Below are positions 35,197-44,095 of a stretch of DNA of 64,000 bases, piece by piece; the first letter of the stretch is position 1; each line of letters begins with the position of its first letter. Source of the stretch: an uncultured Clostridia bacterium (GTDB taxonomy: Bacteria > Bacillota > Clostridia > TANB77 > CAG-508); the NCBI GenBank assembly GCA_928721565.1, contig OV788638.1, positions 558,001 to 622,000 of the forward strand, in the 5' to 3' direction. The translations under genes were made by a program, and so were the position numbers. The notes under the pieces are model-generated. The model did no database searches and was not told the DNA's origin. It saw nothing but the letters and a program-made list of their open reading frames with translations.

Positions 35197-35250
35197 GTGC
35201 TCAAAGTATTTATTTTAAATAATTTGTGACAAATGATTGACTAACCTACA

Positions 35251-35275
35251 TATAATTTTGTTGAAATGTAAGTAT
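35251..35275 (+). repeat. 25-bp target duplication, right copy of IS copy 2
   Basis: Exact repeat of 34092-34116 beginning TATAATTTTG; it contains a duplicated tail of the YhaN-like gene and is not itself coding. Confidence 0.9.
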
Positions 35276-35279
35276 GCTC

Positions 35280-35308
35280 TTGAAAAAAGTACCAATATAT
35301 AGTATAAT
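35280..35308 (+). promoter_or_regulatory. prfA promoter
   Basis: TTGAAA (35280-35285), 17-bp spacer, TATAAT (35303-35308), just downstream of the IS target duplication. Confidence 0.8.
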
Positions 35309-35340
35309 ATAAAACGAATTTAAAGAAAGGGAGAATATTT

Positions 35341-36402
35341 ATGTTTGACAAATTAGAAGCAGTAGAAACTAGATATGAAGAATTGACAAAATTGATAAGT
35401 GATCCAGAAGTGATTGCAAATCAAACTGAATGGCAAAAATTAATAAAAGAACATAGTTCAATAGAAGAAATAGTACAAAAATATAGGGAATATAAAAAAG
35501 AAAAGCAGAGAATGGAAGATGCTAAAGAGATGATGGAAGATAAAGAACTAAAAGAATTAGCAGAAGCAGATTATTACGAAGCAAAAGAAAATATTCCACA
35601 TATTGAAGATGAATTAAAAGCATTATTAATTCCTAAAGATCCAAATGATGATAAAAACATTATTTGTGAAATTCGTGGTGGTGCTGGTGGAGAAGAAGCA
35701 GCATTATTTGCAGGAACATTATTCAGAATGTATTCAATGTATGCAGAAAGAAAACATTGGAAGATAGATATATTAAATGAAAATGAAACAGAATTAGGTG
35801 GATATAAAGAGATATCTTTTATGATTACAGGAAAAGGTGCATATAGTAGATTAAAATTCGAAAGTGGTGTACATAGAGTTCAAAGGGTTCCTGATACAGA
35901 AAGCAGTGGAAGAATTCATACATCAACAGCAACTGTTGCGGTTTTACCGGTTGTAGAAGATGTAGAAATAGAAATAAATCCTGCTGATATAAAGATGGAA
36001 GTATTTAGAGCTTCAGGTGCAGGAGGCCAACATGTTAATAAAACATCATCTGCAGTAAGACTTATACATGAGCCAACAGGAATAGTTGCTGAGTGTCAAA
36101 CAGAGCGTTCACAATTACAAAATAGAGAATATGCTATGAAAATGCTTAGATCTAAAATATATAATATAGAAAAAGAAAAACAAGACTCAGAAATAGCTAA
36201 TGCAAGAAAGATACAAGTTGGTAGTGGTGATAGAAGTGAAAAAATACGTACTTACAATTATCCACAAGGTCGTATAACAGACCATAGAATTGGAATGAGT
36301 ATATTCCAAATGGAAAATTTCCTAAATGGAGATTTGGATGAAATGATAGATAATTTAATTGCAGCAGATAGAGCAGAAAAATTAAAAGGAGAAGAAGAAT
36401 AA
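35341..36402 (+). CDS. prfA: Peptide chain release factor 1
   Basis: Reads UAA and UAG in the ribosomal A site and triggers peptide release. The GGQ motif is in [19 protein letters not shown] (about residue 228), inside the RF-1 domain preceded by [19 protein letters not shown]. The C-terminus has [16 protein letters not shown]. The N-terminus [15 protein letters not shown] and the 353-residue length are those of RF1, not RF2. Own promoter and AAAGGGAG site. prmC, which methylates the GGQ glutamine and often sits beside prfA, is not adjacent here. Confidence 0.97.
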   Translation: MFDKLEAVETRYEELTKLISDPEVIANQTEWQKLIKEHSSIEEIVQKYREYKKEKQRMEDAKEMMEDKELKELAEADYYEAKENIPHIEDELKALLIPKDPNDDKNIICEIRGGAGGEEAALFAGTLFRMYSMYAERKHWKIDILNENETELGGYKEISFMITGKGAYSRLKFESGVHRVQRVPDTESSGRIHTSTATVAVLPVVEDVEIEINPADIKMEVFRASGAGGQHVNKTSSAVRLIHEPTGIVAECQTERSQLQNREYAMKMLRSKIYNIEKEKQDSEIANARKIQVGSGDRSEKIRTYNYPQGRITDHRIGMSIFQMENFLNGDLDEMIDNLIAADRAEKLKGEEE

Positions 36403-36405
36403 TTT

Positions 36406-36450
36406 AAAATATACTTTGTATTTTTTCGGATAAAATGCAAAGTATATTTT
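36406..36450 (+). terminator. Terminator of prfA
   Basis: Arms AAAATATACTTTG (36406-36418) and CAAAGTATATTTT (36438-36450) pair perfectly over 13 bp. The U-rich 3' arm serves as tail. Confidence 0.75.
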
Positions 36451-36497
36451 GTATTATTAGGCGAAAAATATAAAGTATAATTTTTATTTAAAATCTA

Positions 36498-36526
36498 TTG
36501 CAAAAATGATAAAAATGTAGTAGAAT
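36498..36526 (+). promoter_or_regulatory. pcrA promoter
   Basis: TTGCAA (36498-36503), 17-bp spacer, TAGAAT (36521-36526). Confidence 0.65.
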
Positions 36527-36561
36527 ACAAACAAATATTTGAAAAAAGAAAGAGAGAAAAA

Positions 36562-38877
36562 ATGGAAGAAATACTAAAAGGATTAAATGATAAACAATAT
36601 GAAGCAGTAGTGAATACAGAGGGACCATGTCTTGTAATTGCTGGTGCTGGAAGTGGAAAAACAAAAGTATTAACACATAAAATTGCTTATTTAATGGGAG
36701 AAAAAAATATATTACCATGGAACATACTAGCAATTACATTTACTAATAAAGCAGCAAAAGAAATGAAAGAAAGAATTGAATTATTAGTTGGAGATGCTGC
36801 AAAAGACATGTGGATAGGAACATTCCATTCAATATGTGTAAGAATATTAAGAAAGTTTATAGATAGAATTGGTTTTGACTCATCTTTTATTATTTTTGAT
36901 ACATCAGACCAAAAGACAATGGTTAAACAAATTTTAAAAGATTTACAATTAGATGACAAAATGTTTACTGATAGATCTGTAATGTCAGAAATAAGTAATG
37001 CTAAAAACGAAATGCTAGAACCAGATGCTTACGCAGTAAAGGCCCATGGTGATTTTAGAAAAGAAAAAATAGCAGAAGTATATGAAAGATATCAAAAAAG
37101 ATTAAAAGAAAATAATGCAATAGACTTTGATGATATTATAAATTATACAATAAAAATCCTTATGGAAAATCCAGATGTATTGGAATATTATTCAAATAAA
37201 TTTCAATATGTTTTAGTAGATGAGTATCAGGATACAAATAAATCTCAATTTACATTAGTAACATTACTAGCATCAAAACATGGGAATATTACAGCTGTTG
37301 GTGATAATGACCAAGGTATATATAGTTTTAGAGGAGCAGATATATCAAATATATTAAATTTTGAAAGGGATTTTCCAGGAACAAAAATAATAAAACTAGA
37401 GCAAAATTATAGATGTACAGGTAATATTTTAAAAGTTGCTAATGCTGTAATAAAAAATAATGAAGTTAAATATGACAAAAAATTATGGACAGAAAATGAT
37501 GTTGGAAATTTGCCAAAGGTATTTTCTGCTGATAATGAATATGATGAGGGTAGATATATTGCAGAACAAATTGGACATCTTATAAGAGAAGAAAAATATA
37601 AATATTCAGATTTTGCGGTATTATATAGAATGAATACCCAATCAAGAGCAATAGAGGAAATATTAAGGAGAGAAGATATTCCATATAAAATTGTTGGTGG
37701 TTTGAAGTTCTATGAGAGAAAAGAAATAAAAGATACAATTTCATATTTGAGGTTAATTCAAAATCATGCAGATAATTTAAGTTTAAATAGAGTAATAAAT
37801 GAACCTAAAAGAGGAATAGGTAAAACAAGTTTGGATAAAGTTGCACAAATAGCAGAGCAAAATAACATATCAATGTATGAAGTTATTAAAAATGCTGACG
37901 TATATGGATTAAATAGAGTATTCTTAAATTCTAGGGAATTTATAGATTGTATAGAAAATATATCTGCAAAAAAAGATGATTATACAATTTCAGAATTAAT
38001 ACAGAAAGTATTAAAAGAGACTGGTTATACAAAAGCATTAGAAATTGAAAATACTATAGAAGCCGAAAATAGAATTGCAAACTTAGAGGAATTTTTAAAT
38101 GTTGCAGTAGAATTTGAAGAAGAGTCAGCTGATAGTGGATTAAGTGATTTCTTAGAAGGAATAACTTTATCAAGCGATTTGGATAATGTGGAAGAAACAG
38201 ATGAGTCTGTAACTTTAATGACATTACATAGTGCTAAAGGGTTGGAATTCCCGGTAGTATTTTTAGTTGGAATGGAAGAAGGAATTTTTCCAGGGTATAA
38301 ATCAATTGGAGAACAAAAAGAATTGGAAGAAGAAAGACGTTTGTGTTATGTTGGTGTAACAAGGGCAAAAGAAAACTTATTTTTAACAAATAGCAAACAA
38401 CGTACAACTTTTGGTTCTACTACACATAATCCACCATCAAGATTTTTGCAAGAAATTCCAAAAGATTTATTAGATGGTTATGATGAAGCAGTTTCAACAA
38501 TGCCTAAGAAAAATGATATATTTGGAGATAGCAATTATACTTGGAGTTATGGTAGTAAAAATAATGGAGGTATTAAAACATATAAGGCAACAGAACCTCA
38601 ATATGCTACTGCTGCTGCTGGAATTTCTAAGAAGAATGAAGGTTTTGCATTTAGAACTGCAGAGAGCTTCTTAAATAATATAGGTAAAAAAGCTACAAGT
38701 AAAAATATAGATTTTTCAGAATATCAATCAGGAGTGAGAGTATATCATAAGAAATTTGGAGAGGGTACAATCAACTATGTTGAGCCTGAAGGTGAAGATT
38801 TAAAAGTGGATATTAATTTTGATAAAGTAGGTCATAAACGTTTGATGGCAAAATATGCAAATTTAGAAATATTATAA
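36562..38877 (+). CDS. pcrA: ATP-dependent DNA helicase PcrA (UvrD family)
   Basis: 3'-5' SF1A helicase for repair, plasmid replication and RecA-filament removal. Motifs in order: Q motif LNDKQYEAV, Walker A AGAGSGKT (about 28-35), Ia ITFTNKAAKEM, Walker B VDEYQDTN, GDNDQGIYSFRGA, IV EQNYRC, V TLHSAKGLEFPVVFL and VI YVGVTRAKENLFL. The C-terminal Tudor-like domain that binds RNA polymerase is present (VRVYHKKFGEGTI, ending KYANLEIL). 771 residues is a little longer than B. subtilis PcrA. It stands alone; ligA, a frequent neighbour, is absent. Confidence 0.96.
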   Translation: MEEILKGLNDKQYEAVVNTEGPCLVIAGAGSGKTKVLTHKIAYLMGEKNILPWNILAITFTNKAAKEMKERIELLVGDAAKDMWIGTFHSICVRILRKFIDRIGFDSSFIIFDTSDQKTMVKQILKDLQLDDKMFTDRSVMSEISNAKNEMLEPDAYAVKAHGDFRKEKIAEVYERYQKRLKENNAIDFDDIINYTIKILMENPDVLEYYSNKFQYVLVDEYQDTNKSQFTLVTLLASKHGNITAVGDNDQGIYSFRGADISNILNFERDFPGTKIIKLEQNYRCTGNILKVANAVIKNNEVKYDKKLWTENDVGNLPKVFSADNEYDEGRYIAEQIGHLIREEKYKYSDFAVLYRMNTQSRAIEEILRREDIPYKIVGGLKFYERKEIKDTISYLRLIQNHADNLSLNRVINEPKRGIGKTSLDKVAQIAEQNNISMYEVIKNADVYGLNRVFLNSREFIDCIENISAKKDDYTISELIQKVLKETGYTKALEIENTIEAENRIANLEEFLNVAVEFEEESADSGLSDFLEGITLSSDLDNVEETDESVTLMTLHSAKGLEFPVVFLVGMEEGIFPGYKSIGEQKELEEERRLCYVGVTRAKENLFLTNSKQRTTFGSTTHNPPSRFLQEIPKDLLDGYDEAVSTMPKKNDIFGDSNYTWSYGSKNNGGIKTYKATEPQYATAAAGISKKNEGFAFRTAESFLNNIGKKATSKNIDFSEYQSGVRVYHKKFGEGTINYVEPEGEDLKVDINFDKVGHKRLMAKYANLEIL

Positions 38878-38883
38878 TATTGG

Positions 38884-38915
38884 GAACGGGCAATAAGTCC
38901 GTTCTTATTTGTTTT
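38884..38915 (+). terminator. Terminator of pcrA
   Basis: Stem GAACGG/CCGTTC (38884-38889 with 38899-38904) followed by TTATTTGTTTT. Confidence 0.8.
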
Positions 38916-39031
38916 AACCTCTTTTTAATTGCACTAAGCAAAAAGCATACGGAAAATACATATTACAGAATATAGTATTTAAAAAATATTTATGATATTA
39001 TTATAACAAAAATGAGAAAGGGGAAAAAGGT

Positions 39032-39817
39032 ATGGAATCTAATCCTATGAAGCTTTTAATTATAGAAGATGACATTAATGATTGTAATAATTTTATTAAT
39101 TGTGCTAAAAAGAGAAAAGATATAGAAATAGTAGCAGTTACAGATTCAGATATAGAAGGATTAAAATATGTAAAAACTAAAAGTCCAGAAGGAATTGTAC
39201 TTGATTTAGAATTAAACAATAGTGTAAGTGGAAGTATGGATTCTTTGGATTTCTTATCTGAGCTGAAAAAATTAAGGCTGAATTATGAGCCAATTGTTAT
39301 AGTAACAACACATGTTAATTCGAAAAGAACATATCAAATATTACATAGAAATGGAGTTGATTTGATTCTTTATAAAGACCATCCAAAATATTCAGCAAAT
39401 CTTGTTTTTAATCATTTTATAAGTTTAAGACAAGTTCCAATAGAGGTGACATCATCTGTTGAAGATATTATTAAAGATACTAGAGATAAGATTTCTGATT
39501 GTATTAATCATGAATTAGAGCTTATAGGTGTAACTTCAAATCTTAAAGGAAGAAAATATATTCATGATGCAATTTTATATTTAATTGAAAATGAAGATAG
39601 TGATATGAATGTTATTAAATATTTAACAACTGTATATAAAAAATCTGAAACTACAATTACTAATGGAATAAAAAATGCAATTTATCATGCTTGGAGAGCT
39701 TCTCCTATTGAAGATCTAACAAGGTATTATACTGCTAGAGTTAATTACGAAACTGGAATACCTACTGCTATGGAGTTCTTATATTATTATAGAGATAAAG
39801 TTAATGATATGATTTAA
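39032..39817 (+). CDS. spo0A: Spo0A-like sporulation response regulator
   Basis: 261 residues. The receiver domain has the acidic pair in LLIIEDD (about 10-14), a phosphoacceptor Asp in IVLDLELN (about 57), the Thr of VVTTH and the Lys of LYKDH. The C-terminal 110 residues follow the Spo0A DNA-binding fold: ELIGVTSNLKGRKYIHDAIL, TTVYKKSETTITNGIKNAIY, HAWRASPI and YETGIPTAMEFLYYYRDKV. Conservation in the recognition helices is looser than usual for Spo0A (Ser-Glu-Thr-Thr-Ile-Thr where Spo0A normally has Thr-Ala-Ser-Arg-Val-Glu), so it is either a divergent Spo0A or a paralogue. A consensus 0A box occurs before spoIIE in this window. ATG 39032 follows AAAGGGG. Confidence 0.8.
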   Translation: MESNPMKLLIIEDDINDCNNFINCAKKRKDIEIVAVTDSDIEGLKYVKTKSPEGIVLDLELNNSVSGSMDSLDFLSELKKLRLNYEPIVIVTTHVNSKRTYQILHRNGVDLILYKDHPKYSANLVFNHFISLRQVPIEVTSSVEDIIKDTRDKISDCINHELELIGVTSNLKGRKYIHDAILYLIENEDSDMNVIKYLTTVYKKSETTITNGIKNAIYHAWRASPIEDLTRYYTARVNYETGIPTAMEFLYYYRDKVNDMI

Positions 39818-39854
39818 ATCTGCCAAGAGGTACATTCCTCTTGACAGATTTTTT
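39816..39854 (+). terminator. Terminator after the Spo0A-like gene
   Basis: Long two-part stem: AATCTG/CAGATT outside and CCAAGAGG/CCTCTTG inside, loop TACATT, then seven T. Core sequence is nearly the same as the terminator at 41,551. Confidence 0.9.
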
Positions 39855-39914
39855 GTATAAGTTAAGAAATTTTGTACATAATATTTCTATAATAAATTAG
39901 AAAGGGTGATTTTT

Positions 39915-40103
39915 ATGGCAGATTTAACACAAGTGGAATTACAACATTTAAGACATTTAATAGGGGCACATGAAACAGCATATCAAAAATTGAATTCATA
40001 TTCAAACCAAGTGCAAGATGCACAATTAAAGCAGATGTTTTCAAAGTCAGCACAAGATGCCTTAAATACAAAACAAAAACTTATGGGATTTTTGAATAAT
40101 TAA
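39915..40103 (+). CDS. Spore coat protein, CotF-like (short subunit)
   Basis: 62 residues, all helical and without cysteine: LTQVELQHLRHLIGAHETAY, then SNQVQDAQLKQMFSKSAQDA. It resembles the small helical half of CotF-type coat proteins, which are ferritin-like helical bundles. It stands directly before a second CotF-like gene, an arrangement seen in many Clostridia. ATG 39915 with AAAGGGTG as ribosome site; a GTG at 39906 falls inside that site. Function as coat protein is by family only. Confidence 0.75.
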   Translation: MADLTQVELQHLRHLIGAHETAYQKLNSYSNQVQDAQLKQMFSKSAQDALNTKQKLMGFLNN

Positions 40104-40123
40104 ATAGAAAGGAAGAATAGAAT

Positions 40124-40372
40124 ATGGATGAGAAAACAATGGTAAATGATGTTTTAGGAAGTGTTAAAGCTGATTTAGGGGCATACCAAACTGCAATTTC
40201 TGAATCAGAGAATATGCAACTTAGACAAACTTTTCAACAAATAAGAAATAATGATGAAAGCTTTCAGTATGAGTTATTTAAAGTTGCAAATGCTAAAGGG
40301 TATTATAAACCTGCTCAAAAGGCTTCAACTACAGAGGTAGAAACAGTTAAAACAGAATTACAACAAGGATAG
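40124..40372 (+). CDS. Spore coat protein, CotF family
   Basis: 82 residues. MDEKTMVNDVLGSVKADLGA, then YQTAISESENMQLRQTFQQI and ESFQYELFKVANAKGYYKPA are typical of the Coat_F family: two helices ending in a Gly-Tyr-Tyr-x-Pro-Ala segment. It follows the 62-residue gene by 20 bases with AAAGGAAG as ribosome site and ends in a strong terminator, so the two form one unit, expected in the mother cell late in sporulation. Confidence 0.85.
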   Translation: MDEKTMVNDVLGSVKADLGAYQTAISESENMQLRQTFQQIRNNDESFQYELFKVANAKGYYKPAQKASTTEVETVKTELQQG

Positions 40373-40395
40373 CAAGAAAATCTTGCTATTTTTTT
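40369..40395 (+). terminator. Terminator of the coat-protein pair
   Basis: Perfect 9-bp stem ATAGCAAGA/TCTTGCTAT with 3-nt loop and six T. The stop codon lies in the left arm. Confidence 0.92.
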
Positions 40396-40536
40396 CTTGT
40401 TTGTTCTTTTGAGAGAAACAGAGAGAAAAAATGAGTAAAGTGGAGTAAATCATGCTAAAAAAACTTGCTATTAAAATTGCTAAATAATATTTTCTTATTA
40501 TACAATTTAAAAAAATTATGTACAAGGGAGAATATA

Positions 40537-41550
40537 ATGTTTAAACAAATATTAGTATTTGCAAGAAAATCAATTAAGCTTACAATACTTATAGCTGTTT
40601 CTGTATTCCTAATAATATGTGCAGTGGCGTTATTTTTTAAGCCAATATATAGTGTAACAATAAATGGAGAAGCAGTAGGATATAGCAAAGATAAGAGTAA
40701 ATTACAAAGTAGAATAAATAAGTATATGGAATCTGGAGAAGGAACAGAGGAAAATCAAGTGGCATTTGTTCAGGTTGATAATTTACCAGAATATAAAATG
40801 TGTTTATTAAAAAGAAATATAGTCACTAATGATGATGAAATTTTCGATAAAATAAAACAATCTGGTGTTATATATTACAAATATTATGCAATATTAGAAG
40901 GTGAAGAAGAAAGGGCATATGTAAGTGACTTTTCACAGGCAGAAGAAATTATCAATGAATTAAAAGAGAAAAATAGTAATAATGTTGATCAAATATCAAT
41001 AATGGAAATGTATGATACAGATTTGAAAGAGTTTTCAGAGGTAGAAGCAACAGTTGCATCATTATATCAAGAAAAAGTTGTTGTTCAGGAACCTATAAAG
41101 GTAGCCAAGTCTACAATAGTGACGGGAAAAGTAAATACATCAACAAATATATCTTATCAGAAGGTACCATTAAGTTTAAATTTAATAAGACCAATTTCAG
41201 GAACAATTACATCAAGGTTTGGTTCAAAGAGTAGTTTAAGAGTAAGTGACCATACAGGACTAGATATAGGAGCACCAATTGGAACACCAGTTAAGGCTGC
41301 GGCTAGCGGAACAGTGACTTTCGCAGGGTTTAAAGGGTCTTATGGCTATTTATTAGTTATATCACATGGAAATGGAATAGAAACATATTATGGTCATTGT
41401 AGCAAATTATATGCATCAGTAGGACAAAAGGTAGAACAAGGTGAAGTTGTGTCTGCTGTTGGTAATACTGGTAATAGTACAGGACCACATTTACATTTGG
41501 AAATTAGAGTAAATGGAGTTGCTTATAATCCACAGAATTATTTATATTAA
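40537..41550 (+). CDS. Membrane-anchored M23 peptidoglycan endopeptidase
   Basis: 337 residues. Membrane helix at about 15-38 (ILIAVSVFLIICAVALFF), then an extracytoplasmic region, and a C-terminal LytM/M23 zinc domain: RFGSKSSLRVSDHTGLDIGA (His and Asp ligands) and TGPHLHLEIRVNG (catalytic HxH). All zinc ligands are present, so it should be active. The middle domain has no LysM or G5 match that I can see. It may be a sporulation SpoIIQ-like or vegetative cell-wall hydrolase; the presence of both HxxxD and HxH argues for an enzyme. Start 40537 with AAGGGAG upstream is chosen over ATG 40465. Confidence 0.88.
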   Translation: MFKQILVFARKSIKLTILIAVSVFLIICAVALFFKPIYSVTINGEAVGYSKDKSKLQSRINKYMESGEGTEENQVAFVQVDNLPEYKMCLLKRNIVTNDDEIFDKIKQSGVIYYKYYAILEGEEERAYVSDFSQAEEIINELKEKNSNNVDQISIMEMYDTDLKEFSEVEATVASLYQEKVVVQEPIKVAKSTIVTGKVNTSTNISYQKVPLSLNLIRPISGTITSRFGSKSSLRVSDHTGLDIGAPIGTPVKAAASGTVTFAGFKGSYGYLLVISHGNGIETYYGHCSKLYASVGQKVEQGEVVSAVGNTGNSTGPHLHLEIRVNGVAYNPQNYLY

Positions 41551-41590
41551 AAAGTTGCCAAAGGGACATGCCCTTTTGACAACTTTTTGT
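41551..41590 (+). terminator. Terminator of the M23 gene
   Basis: AAAGTTG/CAACTTT outside, CCAAAGGG/CCCTTTTG inside, loop ACATG, tail TTTTTG. It may also end the convergent mecA transcript. Confidence 0.9.
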
Positions 41591-41594
41591 TTTT

Positions 41595-42179
41595 TTATAT
41601 AAAGTGAAGAATGCAGTTAACAATTGCGTTTTTGGAAAAAATTTTCTTTCCATATTCATTTAAAATACCATCAACATAAGGAGAATTTGACACCTTAGTT
41701 CCAAATTCGGAAAATATTTCTTGCATATAATCAAGAAGAGTTGAGTAATTTTCGGTATTTGTATTATATAAATAATATGTATTGTTATATAAAATTAAAG
41801 AAAAATATTCTGAAAATTTTCTTAAGTTTAAGTCATACAAATTATTTAGAAAAGTGCAGAGTGAAATGAAATTGTCAAAATTTTCAAATTTATATATAAA
41901 AGAGTCAATATCATTTTCGACTTGCAAATCTGGAGCAGATAGTTTCGTTATAGTGAATATACATTCTTGATTTGGGGCCATTGTTGCTTCTACTAACAGC
42001 TTGGAATCATTGGCAAAAAAACCGACTTCTTCTTCTGCTTTACTTAACATTGTTTGTAATAGCTCTTGAGAGAAAGTTGAGCTGTCTAAAATTGTTTGAC
42101 TAGAAATATTGTGTGATTTCATATCTTCTATATTAAAAATAATTTTTATTTTTTCATCTGTAATTTTTTCGAATTTCAT
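41595..42179 (-). CDS. mecA: Adaptor protein MecA
   Basis: 194 residues. MecA delivers proteins such as ComK to the ClpC AAA+ unfoldase and promotes ClpC assembly. Seen: N-terminal substrate-binding KFEKITDEKIKIIFNIEDMK, with SQELLQTMLSKAEEEVGFF, an Asn/Ser linker, and the C-terminal ClpC-binding domain (FENFDNFISLCTFL, YYLYNTNTENYSTLLDYMQE). Length and two-domain layout agree with MecA/YpbH. ATG 42179 follows GGAGG on the minus strand. A single gene, divergent from radC-mre. Whether a competence regulator exists in this organism is not visible here. Confidence 0.85.
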   Translation of the reverse strand: MKFEKITDEKIKIIFNIEDMKSHNISSQTILDSSTFSQELLQTMLSKAEEEVGFFANDSKLLVEATMAPNQECIFTITKLSAPDLQVENDIDSFIYKFENFDNFISLCTFLNNLYDLNLRKFSEYFSLILYNNTYYLYNTNTENYSTLLDYMQEIFSEFGTKVSNSPYVDGILNEYGKKIFSKNAIVNCILHFI

Positions 42180-42269
42180 TTAAAACCTCCATAACTGATT
42201 AAATATATTATACTACTAATATTATTATATTTAAAGGAACAATTTTTGGTAAAAAAACTTCTATAGGAC

Positions 42270-42298
42270 TTGAAAAAAACACAAATACAAGATATAAT
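42270..42298 (+). promoter_or_regulatory. Promoter of the radC-mreBCD-mrdA-minC operon
   Basis: TTGAAA (42270-42275), 17-bp spacer, TATAAT (42293-42298). In the short leader, CCTTTCT (42318-42324) can pair with AGAAAGG (42333-42339), which overlaps the AAAGGAAG ribosome site of radC at 42335-42342. Confidence 0.8.
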
Positions 42299-42348
42299 AG
42301 TAGCGTGGTATAGGGGACCTTTCTGAAAACAGAGAAAGGAAGAATTTT

Positions 42349-43059
42349 ATGCCAATAAAAATGAAAGAATTACCAGAGTCAGAAAGACCATATGAAAAAT
42401 TAGAACAATATGGATCAGAAAAATTAACTAATGCTGAATTGTTAGCAATAATAATTAAAACGGGAACAAAAGAAGAAACTGCTGTTGGTGTATCACAACA
42501 AATTTTGAAACTTAATACTAAAAAAGCAGATAACCTAAGGTTTTTGATGGATTTGACTATTGAAGAGTTCATGAAAATTAAGGGAATAGGTAAAGTAAAG
42601 GCAATTCAATTAAAAGCAATATGTGAATTGGCTAAAAGAATTAATATGGTATCAAGTTATAAAGAAAAGCAGATATTATGCCCTAGGGACATTGCTGAGA
42701 TACTAATGGAAAAGATGAGGTTTGAAAAACAAGAGATATTGAAAGTAGCAATATTAAATAATAAAAATAAATTGCTTAAAATAAAAGATATTGCTAAAGG
42801 TGGGGGTAACTTTGTTACGGCAACAATAAAGTCGGTGTTGACTGAAGCCGTAAGAATGGAGGCAGGTAAAATAATATTAATACATAATCATCCTACAGGG
42901 GATCCTACACCAAGCAAACAAGATATTGAATTTTCACAAAATGTAAAACAGGCTTCAAAAATATTAGGAATACAATTGTTAGATCATATAGTAATTGGAG
43001 ATGCAAGTTATGTTAGCATTTTTTCGGTAATGGAGAAACAAAAAGAAAGGGAGAAATGA
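42349..43059 (+). CDS. radC: RadC family protein (JAMM/MPN+ domain)
   Basis: 236 residues. An N-terminal helix-hairpin-helix (ELLAIIIKTGTKEETA, then MKIKGIGKVKAIQLKAICEL) is followed by a JAMM metalloprotease-like domain with HNHPTGDPTPSKQD (about 179) and the conserved EA in SVLTEAVRMEAG. Despite the name, the biochemical role is uncertain. It heads the mreBCD operon, as in B. subtilis. Its stop lies 1 base before the mreB start. Confidence 0.95.
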   Translation: MPIKMKELPESERPYEKLEQYGSEKLTNAELLAIIIKTGTKEETAVGVSQQILKLNTKKADNLRFLMDLTIEEFMKIKGIGKVKAIQLKAICELAKRINMVSSYKEKQILCPRDIAEILMEKMRFEKQEILKVAILNNKNKLLKIKDIAKGGGNFVTATIKSVLTEAVRMEAGKIILIHNHPTGDPTPSKQDIEFSQNVKQASKILGIQLLDHIVIGDASYVSIFSVMEKQKEREK

Positions 43060-43060
43060 A

Positions 43061-44092
43061 ATGAATTTTTTGTCATTCAAGTCAAAGGATATAGGAATTG
43101 ATTTAGGAACAGCAAATATATTAGTAACAGTAAAAGGAAAAGGAATAGTTGTAAGAGAACCATCTGTAATATCAATAGATGTAAAAACAGGAGGTATAAT
43201 ATCAACAGGATTTGAAGCGAAAGAAATGTTGGGAAGAACTCCAAAAGAAATTAATGCAATTAAACCATTAAAAGATGGAGTAATTGCAGATTTTACAGCT
43301 ACTAAATTATTGTTAAAGAATTTGTTAGAAAGAGTATGTAAAAGATATAATGCGATAAGACCAAGAGTTTTGGTGGGAGTACCATCAGGAATAACAGAAG
43401 TAGAAGAAAGAGCTGTTGAAGAGGCAATAATGTGTGCTGGTGCTAGAGAGGTCTATTTAATCGAAGAACCAATGGCAGCTGCAATTGGTGCAGGAATAGA
43501 AATTGAAGAGCCAAGTGGAAATATAATTGTAGACATTGGTGGGGGAACAACAGAGGTTGCAGTAATTTCTTTGGGAGGAATAGTTATTAGTAATTCCCTA
43601 AGAGTTGCAGGTGATGAGTTAGATGAAGATATAATTAATTATGTAAAAAAAGAATTGAATCTTGCTATTGGAGAAGAGACTGCAGAACAAATAAAAAAAG
43701 AAATAGGTTGTGCAACACCTTTGATGACACAAATGACAATGAAGATAAAAGGAAGGGATTTAAATAATGGTTTGCCAAGAACAGAGATTATTACTTCAGA
43801 TCAAGTTGAACATGCAATGAAAGAATCAATAAATAAAATTGTAGAAGTTGTAAAAATAACTTTAGAGAAGACTCCACCAGAGTTAGCTTCAGATATTATG
43901 GAAAAAGGAATTATATTATCAGGTGGAGGAGCTTTAATTCAAAATTTGGATAAATTGATAAGTGCTGAAACAGGTATGCCAGTGTATGTAGCAGATGAAC
44001 CATTGGATTGTGTTGTTAAAGGAACTGAAAAGACTTTACAAGATTTAGAAAAATTGAAAACTATTTTATTAAATTCAAGAAAGAGAAGATAG
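43061..44092 (+). CDS. mreB: Rod shape-determining protein MreB
   Basis: Actin homologue forming membrane filaments that guide lateral cell-wall synthesis. Seen: phosphate-1 loop DIGIDLGTANILV (about 10-22), VREPSVISID, IEEPMAAAIGAGI, phosphate-2 loop NIIVDIGGGTTEVAVIS and the adenosine motif GIILSGGGALIQNL. 343 residues is standard. The N-terminal NFLSFKSKD replaces the usual amphipathic start. Strong context with mreC, mreD and the PBP. Confidence 0.98.
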   Translation: MNFLSFKSKDIGIDLGTANILVTVKGKGIVVREPSVISIDVKTGGIISTGFEAKEMLGRTPKEINAIKPLKDGVIADFTATKLLLKNLLERVCKRYNAIRPRVLVGVPSGITEVEERAVEEAIMCAGAREVYLIEEPMAAAIGAGIEIEEPSGNIIVDIGGGTTEVAVISLGGIVISNSLRVAGDELDEDIINYVKKELNLAIGEETAEQIKKEIGCATPLMTQMTMKIKGRDLNNGLPRTEIITSDQVEHAMKESINKIVEVVKITLEKTPPELASDIMEKGIILSGGGALIQNLDKLISAETGMPVYVADEPLDCVVKGTEKTLQDLEKLKTILLNSRKRR

Positions 44093-44095
44093 TAT

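Larger units (their letters stand above)
34117..35250 (+). mobile_element. Complete insertion sequence, copy 2 (1134 bp)
   Basis: Same ends (TATAGGTT left, AACCTACA right), same length and same orientation as the copy at 4110. Flanked by its own, different 25-bp direct repeat. It was inserted 4 bases behind the stop of the YhaN-like gene and 29 bp ahead of the prfA promoter. Differences from copy 1 are spread over the transposase gene and near the left end (CACAAGAAG against CACAAATAC). Confidence 0.92.

Noticed and set aside
40453..40488. Eleven-codon basic peptide (MLKKLAIKIAK) upstream of the M23 gene
   Set aside because: It has a fair GGAG site but is too short to separate from chance in AT-rich DNA; no attenuator structure follows.
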